The notes: generated by a model not told the origin, from the sequence alone. A stretch of DNA of 64,000 nt from Dinoroseobacter sp013215265 (GCA_963691755.1 OY829366.1:1674001-1738000); one strand, 5' to 3'. Shown: positions 9,371-19,084, counted from the stretch's first letter. Translations and numbers: made by a program.

Positions 9371-10711
9371 ATGAAAAACCACGCCCTCACAAGGCGCACG
9401 CTTTTGTCCCTTGCGAGCGCAAGCCTCGCGTCTCGTGTGGTTGCCCAAGATACTCAGCCCATCTCAGTGCTCGTCTTGGGCGCGGGTTTGGCAGGACTTG
9501 CTGCTTCGCGTTTGCTATCTGCTGCGGGCTTGGACGTAACTGTTTTGGAGGGGCGTGATAGGATCGGTGGTCGCATCTGGACCGATCACAGCCTTGGTGC
9601 GCCCTTCGAATTGGGCGCAGGCTGGATCCATGGCCCACAAGGCAATCCGATGTCAGCCCTTGCACAAGCAGCTGAACTTACTCCTTTTGTCACGCAGAAC
9701 GAAGCGCTGGATGTACGTGGTCCAGATGGGGCTTGGCTTGGTGAAGACGCGCTCATAGCTGGCGAAGCGCGTTTGAGCACGATCGCCGAAGAAGGTTTTG
9801 ATACAGTGCGCCAAACAACGCTCGTCGATGCGCTGAAAGCTGACGCACCGGACACCCTGACAGATCCTCTTCTTCGATGGATGCTCTCAGCATATGTAGA
9901 ATTTGATCTGGGAGGCCCCTTAGCTGAAGTGTCAGCGCTACATTGGGGCGGAGACAAAAAATTCGAGGGCGAGGATGTAATTCTTGAAGAAGGCTATGGC
10001 GCTCTTTTGCCTGGCTTGGCGCAAGGTCTCGATATTCGACTGAACAAGAACGTCACTTCAATTGAGCATCATGATGATTGGGTCGAGGTAATAACTGAAA
10101 CCGGTGCATTTGAGGCGGATTATGTGATCTGCACCCTACCGCTTGGTGTGTTACAGAGACAGATGGTCATTTTCGATCCGCCCTTGCCGGACGCCATGCA
10201 GCACGCTCTCCAGCGGCAAGGCATGGGGACTGTAACGAAGGTTGCATTCCGCTTCCCGGAAGCCACGTGGGATGCGGACACCCAATATTTTGGCTGGATC
10301 GGCCCGCATCCCGGACGTTGGGCTTATGTCGTGAATTATGAGACTTTCTCGGATACGCCCGTTCTTATGCCCCTTAGTTTTGGAGCGGAGGCATTTGAGG
10401 TTGAAGCGATGTCAGAAGCTGACATGGTGGCAGATGCCTTCGCGGCCCTTCGAAATCTAATGGGCTCCGACTTGCCTAACCCGCTAGACTGGCGTTCGAC
10501 GCGCTGGTCGCAAAACCGATGGACAAGGGGCGCATACAGCTTTCCCAAAGCTGGTAGCGGTCCGGAAGACTGGGATATTTGGCAGGAGTGGGGTGGCGAA
10601 GTGCTGCTTTTTGCTGGCGAGCACACGACATGGGACTACCACGGAACTACCCATGGCGCATGGCTTAGCGGGATACGCGCTGCTGAGACCTTGCTGGACG
10701 ACATTCGTTAG
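9371..10711 (+). CDS. Flavin-dependent amine oxidase with Tat-like signal
   Basis: The 446-residue product begins with a twin-arginine-type leader (LTRRTLLSLASASLASRVVAQ region), which suggests export of a folded flavoprotein. The dinucleotide-binding motif GAGLAGLAASRLL is followed by the FAD signature LEGRDRIGGRI, and the C-terminus has the amine-oxidase flavin motif LLFAGEHTTWDYHGTTHGAWLSGIRAAE. The fold is that of monoamine/polyamine oxidases, which oxidise amines to aldehydes with release of H2O2. WIHGPQGNP matches the polyamine oxidase branch in particular. The exact amine cannot be told. The next recognisable gene is codA. Confidence 0.85.
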   Translation: MKNHALTRRTLLSLASASLASRVVAQDTQPISVLVLGAGLAGLAASRLLSAAGLDVTVLEGRDRIGGRIWTDHSLGAPFELGAGWIHGPQGNPMSALAQAAELTPFVTQNEALDVRGPDGAWLGEDALIAGEARLSTIAEEGFDTVRQTTLVDALKADAPDTLTDPLLRWMLSAYVEFDLGGPLAEVSALHWGGDKKFEGEDVILEEGYGALLPGLAQGLDIRLNKNVTSIEHHDDWVEVITETGAFEADYVICTLPLGVLQRQMVIFDPPLPDAMQHALQRQGMGTVTKVAFRFPEATWDADTQYFGWIGPHPGRWAYVVNYETFSDTPVLMPLSFGAEAFEVEAMSEADMVADAFAALRNLMGSDLPNPLDWRSTRWSQNRWTRGAYSFPKAGSGPEDWDIWQEWGGEVLLFAGEHTTWDYHGTTHGAWLSGIRAAETLLDDIR

Positions 10712-11047
10712 CACAGACCATCGGACAAGTTTACAATTGACGCATAACAAACGGTAACCTTTAGCGAAAAGAAAACGGGATAGTGATCGCGGAACTTAGG
10801 TACGTTCGCCAATACCCGACAAACAACGCTTACTTCTTTGGCGCTACGTTTGGTTTCGCTTTTTTGGTGGGTTCTATGGCTGCAAGTGAGGCTACGGACC
10901 GAGATGTGCGCGCTGCTTCGAGGACAGGTTTTCTTGATGGTCCGCTAAATTCTGTCAATCATCGCGCTTGTCATTACGACGCGCTCTGTAGATTATCCTA
11001 GGGCTCAGCTTACACCCTGGTTCAAGTGCCAAAGATAGAAGGTTGCC

Positions 11048-12328
11048 ATGTTCGATCTGATCATCAAAAATGCATCTCTCACCGATGGGCAAACTGGGAT
11101 CGATATTGCCTGTCGCAACGGAAAGATCGCAGCACTGGAACGCGATATCACTGCTGATGCCAAAGAGGTTATCGATGCAGCAGGCTACCTGGTGTCTCCG
11201 CCATTCGTAGATCCGCATTTTCATATGGATGCGACGCTTTCGCTTGGTACGCCACGGATGAATGTGTCGGGAACTTTGCTGGAAGGCATCGCGCTTTGGG
11301 GTGAGTTGAAAGAAGTTCAGTCGATTGAAGACATCGTTCAACGCGCGTTGCAGTATTGCGAATTGGCGGTCGCAAAGGGCATTGGTGCGATACGCAGCCA
11401 TGTCGATACTTGCGACGACAAATTAACAGGCGTTCAAGCGCTCCTAGAAGTGCGAGAGCAGGTTAAAGACTGTCTTGAACTGCAGTTGGTTGCCTTCCCG
11501 CAGGATGGTGTTCTCCGCGACCCTACGGCAATGCAAAATACGATCCGCGCTTTGGATATGGGCGTTGATGTTGTTGGCGGAATACCTCATTTCGAACGCA
11601 CCATGGCAGATGGTGCCGAGAGCGTTCGTCTTTTGTGCGAGATCGCAGCTGAGCGTGGCTTGATGGTCGATATGCACTGCGATGAAAGTGACGATCCACT
11701 AAGCCGCCATATCGAAACACTAGCATTTGAAACCGAGCGGCTGGGGCTGCAGGGGCGTGTGACGGGGTCTCACCTTACCTCAATGCACTCCATGGATAAT
11801 TACTATGTCTCCAAGCTGATCCCGTTGATCGTAGAGGCGCAGGTGCACGCTGTCCCCAATCCGCTAATTAATATCATGCTACAGGGCCGACACGATACTT
11901 ACCCAAAGCGCCGGGGTCAGACGCGTGTGCGTGAGATGCGTGATGCTGGCATCATTGTTGGGTTCGGCTCAGATTGCATGATGGATCCTTGGTATTCGCT
12001 GGGAAAGGCCGACATGCTCGACGTGGCCTTTATGGGGCTGCACGTTGGTCAGTTGTCTAGTCGTTCAGACATGGCATGGTGCTTTGATGCGGTGACCCTG
12101 AATTCTGCCCGCATCATGGGCCTAGACGGATATGGTGTGGCGAAGGGCTGTGAGGCGAACTTTGTTCTCTTGCAAGCACATGAGACAATCGATGCATTGC
12201 GACTGCGTGCCCACCGTATCGCCGTTGTGCGGAAGGGACGTGTAGTATCTCGATCCGATCCCCAGATCTTTCGCACGACCATGAACGCTGATGGCAAAGA
12301 TCTGGATGAAGCTAAGGTCAAGAATTGA
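11048..12328 (+). CDS. codA: Cytosine deaminase-type amidohydrolase
   Basis: This 426-residue protein closely follows the E. coli CodA pattern: the metal ligands in DPHFHMD, HCDESDD with its catalytic Glu, the histidine segment GSHLTSMHSMD, the NPLINIMLQGRHDTYPKRRG stretch and the late Asp in GSDCMMDPWYSLGKADML. CodA converts cytosine to uracil and ammonia; some relatives act on isoguanine or creatinine-like rings. A good ribosome site (AGAAGG) precedes the ATG. No cytosine permease (codB) lies next to it. The upstream neighbour is an amine oxidase and the downstream one a convergent DadA-like oxidoreductase, suggesting a loose nitrogen-scavenging cluster. Confidence 0.8.
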   Translation: MFDLIIKNASLTDGQTGIDIACRNGKIAALERDITADAKEVIDAAGYLVSPPFVDPHFHMDATLSLGTPRMNVSGTLLEGIALWGELKEVQSIEDIVQRALQYCELAVAKGIGAIRSHVDTCDDKLTGVQALLEVREQVKDCLELQLVAFPQDGVLRDPTAMQNTIRALDMGVDVVGGIPHFERTMADGAESVRLLCEIAAERGLMVDMHCDESDDPLSRHIETLAFETERLGLQGRVTGSHLTSMHSMDNYYVSKLIPLIVEAQVHAVPNPLINIMLQGRHDTYPKRRGQTRVREMRDAGIIVGFGSDCMMDPWYSLGKADMLDVAFMGLHVGQLSSRSDMAWCFDAVTLNSARIMGLDGYGVAKGCEANFVLLQAHETIDALRLRAHRIAVVRKGRVVSRSDPQIFRTTMNADGKDLDEAKVKN

Positions 12329-12427
12329 ATTGAGTTGCCGCGCCTATAGCGACGTAATCCGTTGGCCCTCGTGGGCAAAGTAACAGTTATTTGGGCTGAA
12401 ATGGCTGTCGTTTTTCGTGGACAAAAG

Positions 12428-13675
12428 TCAGAGCGCTACGTATCGCTCTGGCGCATAGGCAGACATGTCAATGTTCGGGCTTTGCCCACTGATCATTTGT
12501 GCGATTAATCGACCGGTCTTGGGGCCTGCGGTCAGACCGACATGTTGATGCCCAAATCCAGTGTAAATCCCTGAATGTCCCAACTGGCCAATCAATGGTA
12601 CGCTATCAGGTGTAGAGGGTCGAAACCCCATCCATTCTTGAGTGCCCGAGTAGGACAAATTTGGAAAAACTTCTTTGGTCCGATGCATCAGCAGCGAAAA
12701 GGGGGCTTTGCTGGGACCTGCGTGATGATCGCCCAATTCAACAGTACCCGCGCAGCGCAGCCCCATGTCCATGGGGTTCACACCAAACTTTCCCGTTGTC
12801 ACCATCATTGGATCGCGCGGCATTTCTGACGGGTTCTCAAAGATGATGTGGTAGCCGCGTTCGGTTTCCAAAGGCACACGCAGGTTCAGCTTCCTCATGA
12901 GATCTTTTGACCAAATACCCGCTGTTATGACGGCTTTGCTGCATTCGAATGTGCCTTGATCAGTCTCAACCGCGTAGATGTGACCATCCTTCTTTTGAAA
13001 GTCGCGCACCTCAGCCTGAACAAATTTTCCACCGTTTTTCGCTAAATACTGGGTCAACTCAGCGATATATTCCCCAGGGTTCGTGATGTGTCCTTGCCCT
13101 TCGAGAACCGCCAGACATTGGGTTCTTGAACCAAGGATCGGCTCACAGTCTTGTACGTCAGAGCCGGTGATCACTTTTGGTATGAAACCCGCAAGCTTTT
13201 TCATACGCCAGGCATAGGCGTCTGCTTCAAAATGAGCTTTGGAAGGGTAGGCATAGCTAAACTTGCTGTCACACACCCAACGCTCAAGGTCTGTACCGCG
13301 CACCAGTGATTTGTGCTGCTCAACAGCATCGCTCAGAATGGGGATCAGGTTTGATACGGTGCGCCGGGTCGCGACATCATTTGCGTGTGAAAGATACTGT
13401 GAAAGCCACGGAAGTAGCTTTGGAAAATAGGCCCACTTCATAAATAATGGACTGGACGGATTTAACAGCAGCTTGGGTGCGTCGCGCCATAATGTTGGTG
13501 ATGTCACCGGGGCCACGGCCCATTGCGCCAGTAGCCCTGCGTTTCCGTAAGATGCGCCCATTCCGGGCGCACCCTTATCCAGTAGAGTGACGGCGTGGCC
13601 AAACCGTTGGAGCCAAATCGCGGTCGACAGACCGCACATGCCTGCGCCGATTACGATGATGGGCTTTTCTGACAT
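12428..13675 (-). CDS. FAD-dependent amino-acid dehydrogenase (DadA family)
   Basis: I chose the ATG at 13675 (MSEKPIIVIGAG), preceded by AAAGAGACCC; an upstream extension to 13696 lacks support. The 415-residue protein has the FAD-binding loop VIGAGMCGLSTAIWL and the DAO fold, with LETERGYHIIF, a MMVTTGKFGVNPMDMGLR-type segment and the C-terminal GFRPSTPDSVPLIG and GFGHQHVGLTAGP motifs typical of DadA-like D-amino-acid dehydrogenases. These are membrane-peripheral enzymes that oxidise D-amino acids or secondary amines to oxo acids. It is convergent with codA. The specific amino acid cannot be predicted. Confidence 0.8.
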   Translation of the reverse strand: MSEKPIIVIGAGMCGLSTAIWLQRFGHAVTLLDKGAPGMGASYGNAGLLAQWAVAPVTSPTLWRDAPKLLLNPSSPLFMKWAYFPKLLPWLSQYLSHANDVATRRTVSNLIPILSDAVEQHKSLVRGTDLERWVCDSKFSYAYPSKAHFEADAYAWRMKKLAGFIPKVITGSDVQDCEPILGSRTQCLAVLEGQGHITNPGEYIAELTQYLAKNGGKFVQAEVRDFQKKDGHIYAVETDQGTFECSKAVITAGIWSKDLMRKLNLRVPLETERGYHIIFENPSEMPRDPMMVTTGKFGVNPMDMGLRCAGTVELGDHHAGPSKAPFSLLMHRTKEVFPNLSYSGTQEWMGFRPSTPDSVPLIGQLGHSGIYTGFGHQHVGLTAGPKTGRLIAQMISGQSPNIDMSAYAPERYVAL

Positions 13676-13988
13676 GGGTCTCTTTTGTTGCACCAAGCGG
13701 GCTTAATGACTGAAGACGAGCTGCAGCGCGTTCTGACGGATGACTAAAGGCTTTCTTGCCCGCAATCGAACTGGATGAAACCTGTTAACCATGTGTCCCC
13801 GGCTCAGACACTCCTTCATGTGGAACAATAGGCGACGATGTCTGAATAAAAAAGAACCAAGCGGCTCGCAATGTCGTTCAGATGACTCCAGTCTGTTACC
13901 AGACCTGTTTAATGATCAAGAGATGCGGCTCGCGGTCATTGCTACATTGAATTGCCTAGAGGCTATTCAGATCAACATTATGAAAAGG
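13676..13988. other. Intergenic stretch, no recognised gene
   Basis: This 313-base stretch lies upstream of the DadA-like gene and downstream of the Hint-domain gene; both read leftwards. It must carry the dadA-like promoter. Short open frames exist but none has a convincing start or family resemblance. Confidence 0.5.
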
Positions 13989-14939
13989 TCAGGCAGCTTT
14001 GATGCCAAAGGGTTCGATTAATTCCAGCTTTCCGGCGGCAGCCAGCTTCTTTACCTCTCTCCGCTTTTTTACGGATGCTGCGGTTGGACCATAAGCTTCT
14101 TCGACAGGACTGTTTTTCAACGCCGGCAGTGTGGAATAGAGTGTTGCAAGATTTGTCGCTGAAAGAGAGCCTTGCGCCAACTTTCCAAGGTAGAAGCTTT
14201 CGCTTGGAATATTGTTGGAGATCATCGTTGCATGTCGCGACAACAGCACATGTACGTACTCTATTTGTTTTCTTCCCCAATCGAATGATGCCAAATTCGT
14301 TTCTTCAGCCAAGTGCTTCGCTCGAACATAGCATTGGACACCGTTCGTTTTATCCAACATCAGGATACAATGCTGCGGGGAAACAATAAGAGGTTCTTCG
14401 TCCGGTAGGTTACCGGAGCCTATCCGAACCGGTAACGCCTTATCTGGCAAGGCGTGGGATCCGTTCCCAACTTGGGAAGATGTGATCCAAGCCACTGGTA
14501 GCGAGCCATATTCGAGAGTTGTAACCACGTCATCAACACGTAGTCGCTCAACAGAAACGTCACCCTTCGGCGTGGTAATCAAAGTTCCAGCAGCGAAGCA
14601 GGTATATGTTATAGGTATGGAACCGGGCGTGTTGTCACGGATGGACATTGTGCCAACGACACTTCCTTGGTCGTCTATCACATTGTAGGAGCGATCATAG
14701 TAAGCAGATTCGCCGTAAACCGGTGCGAGCTGGTTGTTAAGCGTGCGAACAACGCTCCAGCCTTGCGGTAACTCTAACGAAACCCTTTCACTCTCTCCAT
14801 CACCCCACAATGACTGGATTGCTATTGTTCCTGAAAAACTAGGCGAAATAATCAGGTTGGCGTCATCATCCTGATTATTTCCATTTAGATTCCAGTTAAA
14901 TGATCCAGGTCCGTTCGCGTGGAATGTATAGTTTGCCAT
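13989..14939 (-). CDS. Hint (Hedgehog/intein) domain protein
   Basis: This 316-residue protein has an N-terminal, Gly/Asn/Asp-rich, probably beta-structured part (residues 1-112), then a Hint domain starting at Cys114 (CFAAGTLITTPKGDVSVERL), followed by LRVDDVVTT, a VRIGSGNLP segment and the conserved VSPQHCILM motif with its His. Such Hint_2-type proteins are common and multi-copy in Rhodobacteraceae, where they are thought to self-process and are often secreted. I see no classical signal peptide. The C-terminal tail is rich in Lys/Arg (KKRREVKK). Function is unknown; the domain call is firm. Confidence 0.75.
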   Translation of the reverse strand: MANYTFHANGPGSFNWNLNGNNQDDDANLIISPSFSGTIAIQSLWGDGESERVSLELPQGWSVVRTLNNQLAPVYGESAYYDRSYNVIDDQGSVVGTMSIRDNTPGSIPITYTCFAAGTLITTPKGDVSVERLRVDDVVTTLEYGSLPVAWITSSQVGNGSHALPDKALPVRIGSGNLPDEEPLIVSPQHCILMLDKTNGVQCYVRAKHLAEETNLASFDWGRKQIEYVHVLLSRHATMISNNIPSESFYLGKLAQGSLSATNLATLYSTLPALKNSPVEEAYGPTAASVKKRREVKKLAAAGKLELIEPFGIKAA

Positions 14940-15207
14940 GTCGCCTTTTGATACCTTGTAACAGTTTGTTTCTTAGTATGATTTAGCCGCATGCATTCAT
15001 GGCATCTGGCTGGTTTCGATCTTTAAACTCGAAGAAATCATAAATACTGAAATCCGCCACGCGCAGCCTAGTAAGGGTCACAAAGAGCTGCGATCGCGCG
15101 GAGCAAGCTGCCTTGAAGGGGAGCTCCAAGTGATCTTGCAGTCTGAATAAGTTAGTTGGAGAAAATGGCAAAATTACGCGAACTCAGGACTGAGGTCGAA
15201 GGTCAAA

Positions 15208-16098
15208 TTACTCTTTGGTTTGTTTTGCGCGTTCCAGCAACCGTCCACGATCAATAAGGACCAACCCGAGGAATACTACCAACATGCCGGTAAAATGCAG
15301 CTTTGTCAGTTGTTCTCCCAAGAACGCAGCACCTAAAATGATTGCTGAAACAGGCGCTATGTAGGTGATTGAAGCGACTTTCAGAGCGCCCGCGCGAGGC
15401 AGGATGGCAAAGGCGACTTGATAAGTGACTGCGGTCAGTAAAACGCCAACTATGACTATCTGCCACCATACCTGCGCCCTAGGCACAACCGGAACGCCTT
15501 CTAACGCGAGCATAGAAACACCGACAACAACAGCTCCGGCGGTAAATGCCCATGTTGCCATAACGATCGGTTCGACCTCGCTGACTTTGTGAACCAAGTT
15601 GAAAGATACCGCGAACCCAAAGGGAGCCAGCAAAACAATAAGGATGCCGAGTATTTCTGTTTGACCGCCATTACCAACTGCTTGGATCATCAAGACAACA
15701 ATCCCGATTATGCCTGCGATTACACCGGTAATTTTTAAGGAATTTACGCGCTCTCCTCCCGGCCAAAATTGTGATACTGCGACCGTCATGGCGGGTGTCA
15801 AAGCATTGACGATACCTGTCATTCCTGGACCGAGGTATTGCTGACCTAAGGGGTAAGCGAGCAGCGGTATAGCGAATGTAAAAATCCCTAACAGCGCTAA
15901 CGGAATGATGTGCTTTGTTGAAATTTTTGCGCTTCGCCGTGTGAGCTAGATAAACGTCCAGCTGGCTGCAGCTGCTGTTCCGACGCGGGAAAAGGACACT
16001 GCGATTGGGTCTAGTTCCTGCAACAAAATGGCATTGAAATATAAGGCAGAGCCGAAGGCCGTACCCACAAGGACAACAATCAGCCAATCCCGATCCAT
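15208..16098 (-). pseudogene. EamA/DMT-family permease, one in-frame TAG
   Basis: From an ATG at 16098 the frame reads 50 residues of an EamA-type exporter (LIVVLVGTAFGSALYFNA, then IAVSFSRVGTAAAASWTFI). It meets a TAG at 15948-15946 (codon 51) and continues in the same frame through LGIFTFAIPLLAYPLGQQYLGPGMTG and the second EamA repeat (APVSAIILGAAFLGEQL) to a TAA at 15208. In total that is 297 codons, the normal size for a ten-helix drug/metabolite transporter. A product restarted at 15822 would lack the first helices. The surrounding sequence is intact, so this is a fresh nonsense mutation or a sequencing error. Confidence 0.75.
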
Positions 16099-16305
16099 AG
16101 ATAACTCCAATGAAGCTTGCGCTTCAGAACACGCCCGAAACCACTCGTACGTATGTGTGACTAACGCGCAAAGGGCAGGTCTAGCGCGAAGTTTCCAAAA
16201 GCGACTGAAATCAATTCAGCCCTGTTTTGCTGTCTTGCAAATGCCCCGCCTAAAATCGCCGTGCACGACAACTAGTCAGTCACATTTTCCTAAGTTTGCC
16301 GCCTG

Positions 16306-17427
16306 CTATGGACGTTGAAATGGGGGTATCGAATATCCGTATGCTTCCATGCGTTCCAGATTAACCACGGTGGACAGCATCAAACGGTCATGACTCCAGT
16401 CACCGGGATCGCGAACAGACGCTGCAGCGAAGAAAATGCCGAGCGCAAGAACACTGGTTGCCCACCAAAAAACATAGGGGTTTGCGTGGTGTTCGTTCAC
16501 TTTTTGTAATGCCAGCAAGCGTCTTTCCAACGCCATGCGAGCGCCACGGCTTCTGATGCGCACCAGTCCAACATTCATACTTTCTACTCGAGTTCCGTCA
16601 ACTGTCTGTCCAAAGAACCGCAAGAGGCAGTCTGCGTATTCTCGTGGGGATATCTTTTGTGTCCGTAGGACAGCCCTATCACAACTGAATTCGCGTAGCC
16701 TTGAGAAGGCTCGTTTCCAAAGAAGAAAAACCGGGTTCCAGTAAAGAAGTGGTTTCAACAGTTCAAAAATGAGCTCCCACTCAACGTCGCCCTGGCGCAG
16801 GTGTTCGAACTCATGCGCAAGAACGACACGCAGTTCCTTTGGCCTCAGGATCAGGTTCGATGGTAACACGACATGTCGTCGAAAAGGTCCGCGCACAGCA
16901 AACGGGATGGTGATCGTATCAGACAACCGAACATCTGTGTTTCGGGTGCGCCGCCACACATAACTTTGGCTCACCAATCGTTGGATATGTGCGATGGTCC
17001 AAACCGCTCGAACAATGAGGACGAGTGCGCCAACGGCAATTGCAACAATCAAGGCGGTCACCCAAGGCATCTCGCCTGCAAGGACTGCATCGAATATACG
17101 GCTTCTGGAATTTAGGATTGCCTCGAACTGTATCGCCGTCATTGCGATATCACCTCTAAGGTAAGCCGCGACAACTAGATCGCTCGCTGTCAGCGGCGCG
17201 GTGCCACCAATTGCTTGACTCATCTCAATGCTGAGAAACGAAAGGGCAGGACCGAAGACAACGCAAAGGAAAACGATGCGTAACAGTCGCAGTTGCAACG
17301 CGAAGTCGTTTTTCCATCGGCTTTTGCTCAAGATGAACTGGGTCAGCGCCCACAGGCCGAACGCAACAAAAAATACAACATTTGCATCAACTATGAAATC
17401 AAGAACCGGTTTCATTGCTGTCATCAT
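16306..17427 (-). CDS. M56 family (BlaR1/MecR1-like) membrane metallopeptidase
   Basis: This 373-residue protein has several N-terminal membrane helices (around residues 15-35, 50-65, 120-145), then a cytoplasmic zinc-peptidase domain with HEFEH at residues 205-209, the LREFSCDRAVL helix (the Glu acts as third ligand) and a late helix near residue 325. In BlaR1 and MecR1 such a domain inactivates the partner BlaI/MecI repressor after ligand sensing. Here the penicillin-binding sensor domain is absent, since BlaR1 is about 600 residues. The ATG at 17427 has an AGGAGG site five bases upstream and overlaps the end of the repressor gene, so the pair is co-translated. Confidence 0.85.
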   Translation of the reverse strand: MMTAMKPVLDFIVDANVVFFVAFGLWALTQFILSKSRWKNDFALQLRLLRIVFLCVVFGPALSFLSIEMSQAIGGTAPLTASDLVVAAYLRGDIAMTAIQFEAILNSRSRIFDAVLAGEMPWVTALIVAIAVGALVLIVRAVWTIAHIQRLVSQSYVWRRTRNTDVRLSDTITIPFAVRGPFRRHVVLPSNLILRPKELRVVLAHEFEHLRQGDVEWELIFELLKPLLYWNPVFLLWKRAFSRLREFSCDRAVLRTQKISPREYADCLLRFFGQTVDGTRVESMNVGLVRIRSRGARMALERRLLALQKVNEHHANPYVFWWATSVLALGIFFAAASVRDPGDWSHDRLMLSTVVNLERMEAYGYSIPPFQRP

Positions 17428-17836
17428 GGAGCCTCCTCTCCACCAGCGCTCGAATCTCCTCTAGATCCGCTTCCGTCAGACCGTCGTCGTCAACCAATCG
17501 CGCCACGAGCGAAGCGGGCGTGTCGTCGAAGAGCGTCCGCGACAGGTTCTGCAAAGACCGCGTTTGATATCGATCCTTGGCCAGAAGCGGCGTGTAGATC
17601 AGCGATTTGCCTTCTCTCTGGCTTTCTACGAAGCCCTTTTCTTCGAGAATTCTCAGGATCGTAGCGCCCGACGTGTACGCGAGGTTCCTCTCCTTTGGGA
17701 GCCTTGCCAGAACCTCTCGCACGGTTCCCTCTTCAAGCGCCCAGAGCTCGTTCATGAACTCAAGCTCAACTTCGGTGAGCAGATGGCGGCTCTTTTTCTT
17801 CCTCATCAGACCTTCGGTTTCTTGAATATCTTTCAC
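17399..17836 (-). CDS. BlaI/MecI/CopY family transcriptional repressor
   Basis: The 145-residue product has a winged-helix N-terminus (TEVELEFMNELWALEEGTVREVL, then AYTSGATILRILEEKGFV) and a C-terminal helical dimerisation tail, matching BlaI/MecI. I take the GTG at 17836 because GAGAAGG precedes it; ATG at 17806 is the alternative. It overlaps the M56 gene by 29 bases, the classic repressor/protease pair. It starts only 43 bases after the DUF2160 gene of the glycerol operon on the same strand, so it may be read from the glp promoter as well as its own. The inducer is unknown. Confidence 0.85.
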   Translation of the reverse strand: MKDIQETEGLMRKKKSRHLLTEVELEFMNELWALEEGTVREVLARLPKERNLAYTSGATILRILEEKGFVESQREGKSLIYTPLLAKDRYQTRSLQNLSRTLFDDTPASLVARLVDDDGLTEADLEEIRALVERRLHDDSNETGS

Positions 17837-17878
17837 TGACCTTCTCCCATGAAGCCCGGAATGCCTGATCGGAGCAAG

Positions 17879-18283
17879 CTAAACCTTCCAAAAAACGAAT
17901 ACACCCCATCCCATTGCGATGAAGAGTGGGATCCAGATTGGTTGTCCGACTATGCCGAGCCATGCGAGAAATATGTATGCTGAACCAAGCAGCGTGATGA
18001 ACAGACGGTCCCCGAGCGTCGTCGTCAGGCCAAGGACACCCTTGCGTTCAATTCCATCCTTGTACTTGAAACCCTCAAGAAGCCCGATGAAAGCAATGGC
18101 CGAGAATATTCCGACAAACACCGCGAAGGTCGCTGGTGTCCACGCCATCCAGAAATCTGGCCACAAGGGGTCTGTCCAGGAAAAACCCTTTTCTTCCGTT
18201 TGTTTGCCAACATTGCCCCAGCCTGCGGACTGGGCAAGAACCTGACCGGGCAGCAGAGTGAGAAATGCAACCAGTCCTCGCAT
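17879..18283 (-). CDS. glpU: DUF2160 membrane protein of glycerol ABC transporter
   Basis: This 134-residue protein has a cleavable-looking N-terminus (MRGLVAFLTLLPGQVLAQ) and three membrane helices, with the aromatic stretch DPLWPDFWMAWTPATFAVFV. It matches the DUF2160 family, which occurs with glycerol ABC transporters; in Rhizobium leguminosarum the corresponding operon gene is glpU. It lies three bases after the permease glpQ at the end of the operon. Its biochemical role in uptake is not known to me. The symbol follows the operon position. Confidence 0.7.
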   Translation of the reverse strand: MRGLVAFLTLLPGQVLAQSAGWGNVGKQTEEKGFSWTDPLWPDFWMAWTPATFAVFVGIFSAIAFIGLLEGFKYKDGIERKGVLGLTTTLGDRLFITLLGSAYIFLAWLGIVGQPIWIPLFIAMGWGVFVFWKV

Positions 18284-18286
18284 GGA

Positions 18287-19084
18287 TCAGACCCTCCCCA
18301 TTGCAAAGCCGCGTGCAATGTAATTGCGAACAAACCAGATAACGACGGCGCCTGGGATGATTGTCAGGGTTCCTGCCGCTGCCAGGAGGCCCAGTTCATA
18401 ACCTGCCGATGAAGCTGTTCGTGTCATTACCGCGGCAATAGGTTTAGCCTCAACGGCGGTCAGCGTTTTCGCCAAAAGCATCTCGACCCACGAGAACATG
18501 AAACAAAAGAACGCGGCGACGCCAACGCCCGCTTTTATGTTCGGCAGGAAGACTTTGATGAAAAACCGTGGGAACGAATACCCATCTACATAAGCTGTTT
18601 CGTCTAGTTCTTTGGGAATCGAGCGCATGAAACCCTCAAGAATCCAGACCGCAAGCGGGATATTGAACAGGCAATGCGCCAGAGCGACCGCGAGGTGCGT
18701 ATCGAAAATCCCGACAGATGAATAGAGCTGAAAGAAGGGCAGGGCGAACACGGCAGCTGGCGCCATACGGTTCGTCAGAAGCCAGAAAAATAACTGTTTA
18801 TCTCCGAGGAAGCGATACCGTGAGAACGCATATGCAGCTGGTAGTGCGACGGCAACCGACAACAGGGTATTCAGCGAGACGTAGATAATCGAATTGATAT
18901 AGCCCCAGTACCAGGTCGGATCGGTAAATATTGCGATGTAGCTGTCGAGCGTGAACGTCTGCGGAAAGAGCGAAAAACCAGCGAGTATCTCGTTCGTCGT
19001 TTTAAAGCTCATCGACACGAGCCAGTAGATAGGTGTCATCAAGAACAAGATGTAGACGATGGGGATGAACGCACGTTTTTGCAT
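18287..19084 (-). CDS. glpQ: Glycerol ABC transporter permease (MalG-type)
   Basis: The 265-residue product has six membrane helices and the binding-protein-dependent permease (EAA) loop: LDETAYVDGYSFPRFFIKVFLP near the C-terminal third, where the family consensus is EAA-x3-G-x9-I-x-LP. It resembles MalG-type subunits of CUT1 transporters. The ATG at 19084 overlaps the stop of glpP by one base (TGATG), so the two permeases are coupled. Together with glpP it should form the inner-membrane channel for glycerol, energised by GlpS and GlpT and fed by GlpV. Confidence 0.8.
   Translation of the reverse strand: MQKRAFIPIVYILFLMTPIYWLVSMSFKTTNEILAGFSLFPQTFTLDSYIAIFTDPTWYWGYINSIIYVSLNTLLSVAVALPAAYAFSRYRFLGDKQLFFWLLTNRMAPAAVFALPFFQLYSSVGIFDTHLAVALAHCLFNIPLAVWILEGFMRSIPKELDETAYVDGYSFPRFFIKVFLPNIKAGVGVAAFFCFMFSWVEMLLAKTLTAVEAKPIAAVMTRTASSAGYELGLLAAAGTLTIIPGAVVIWFVRNYIARGFAMGRV

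Noticed and set aside
10783..11001. 72-codon open frame before codA, with one possible membrane helix
   Set aside because: The first half looks protein-like (NAYFFGATFGFAFLVGSMAASE) but the second half does not, and there is no recognisable family. It could be a relic, but I cannot support a gene.
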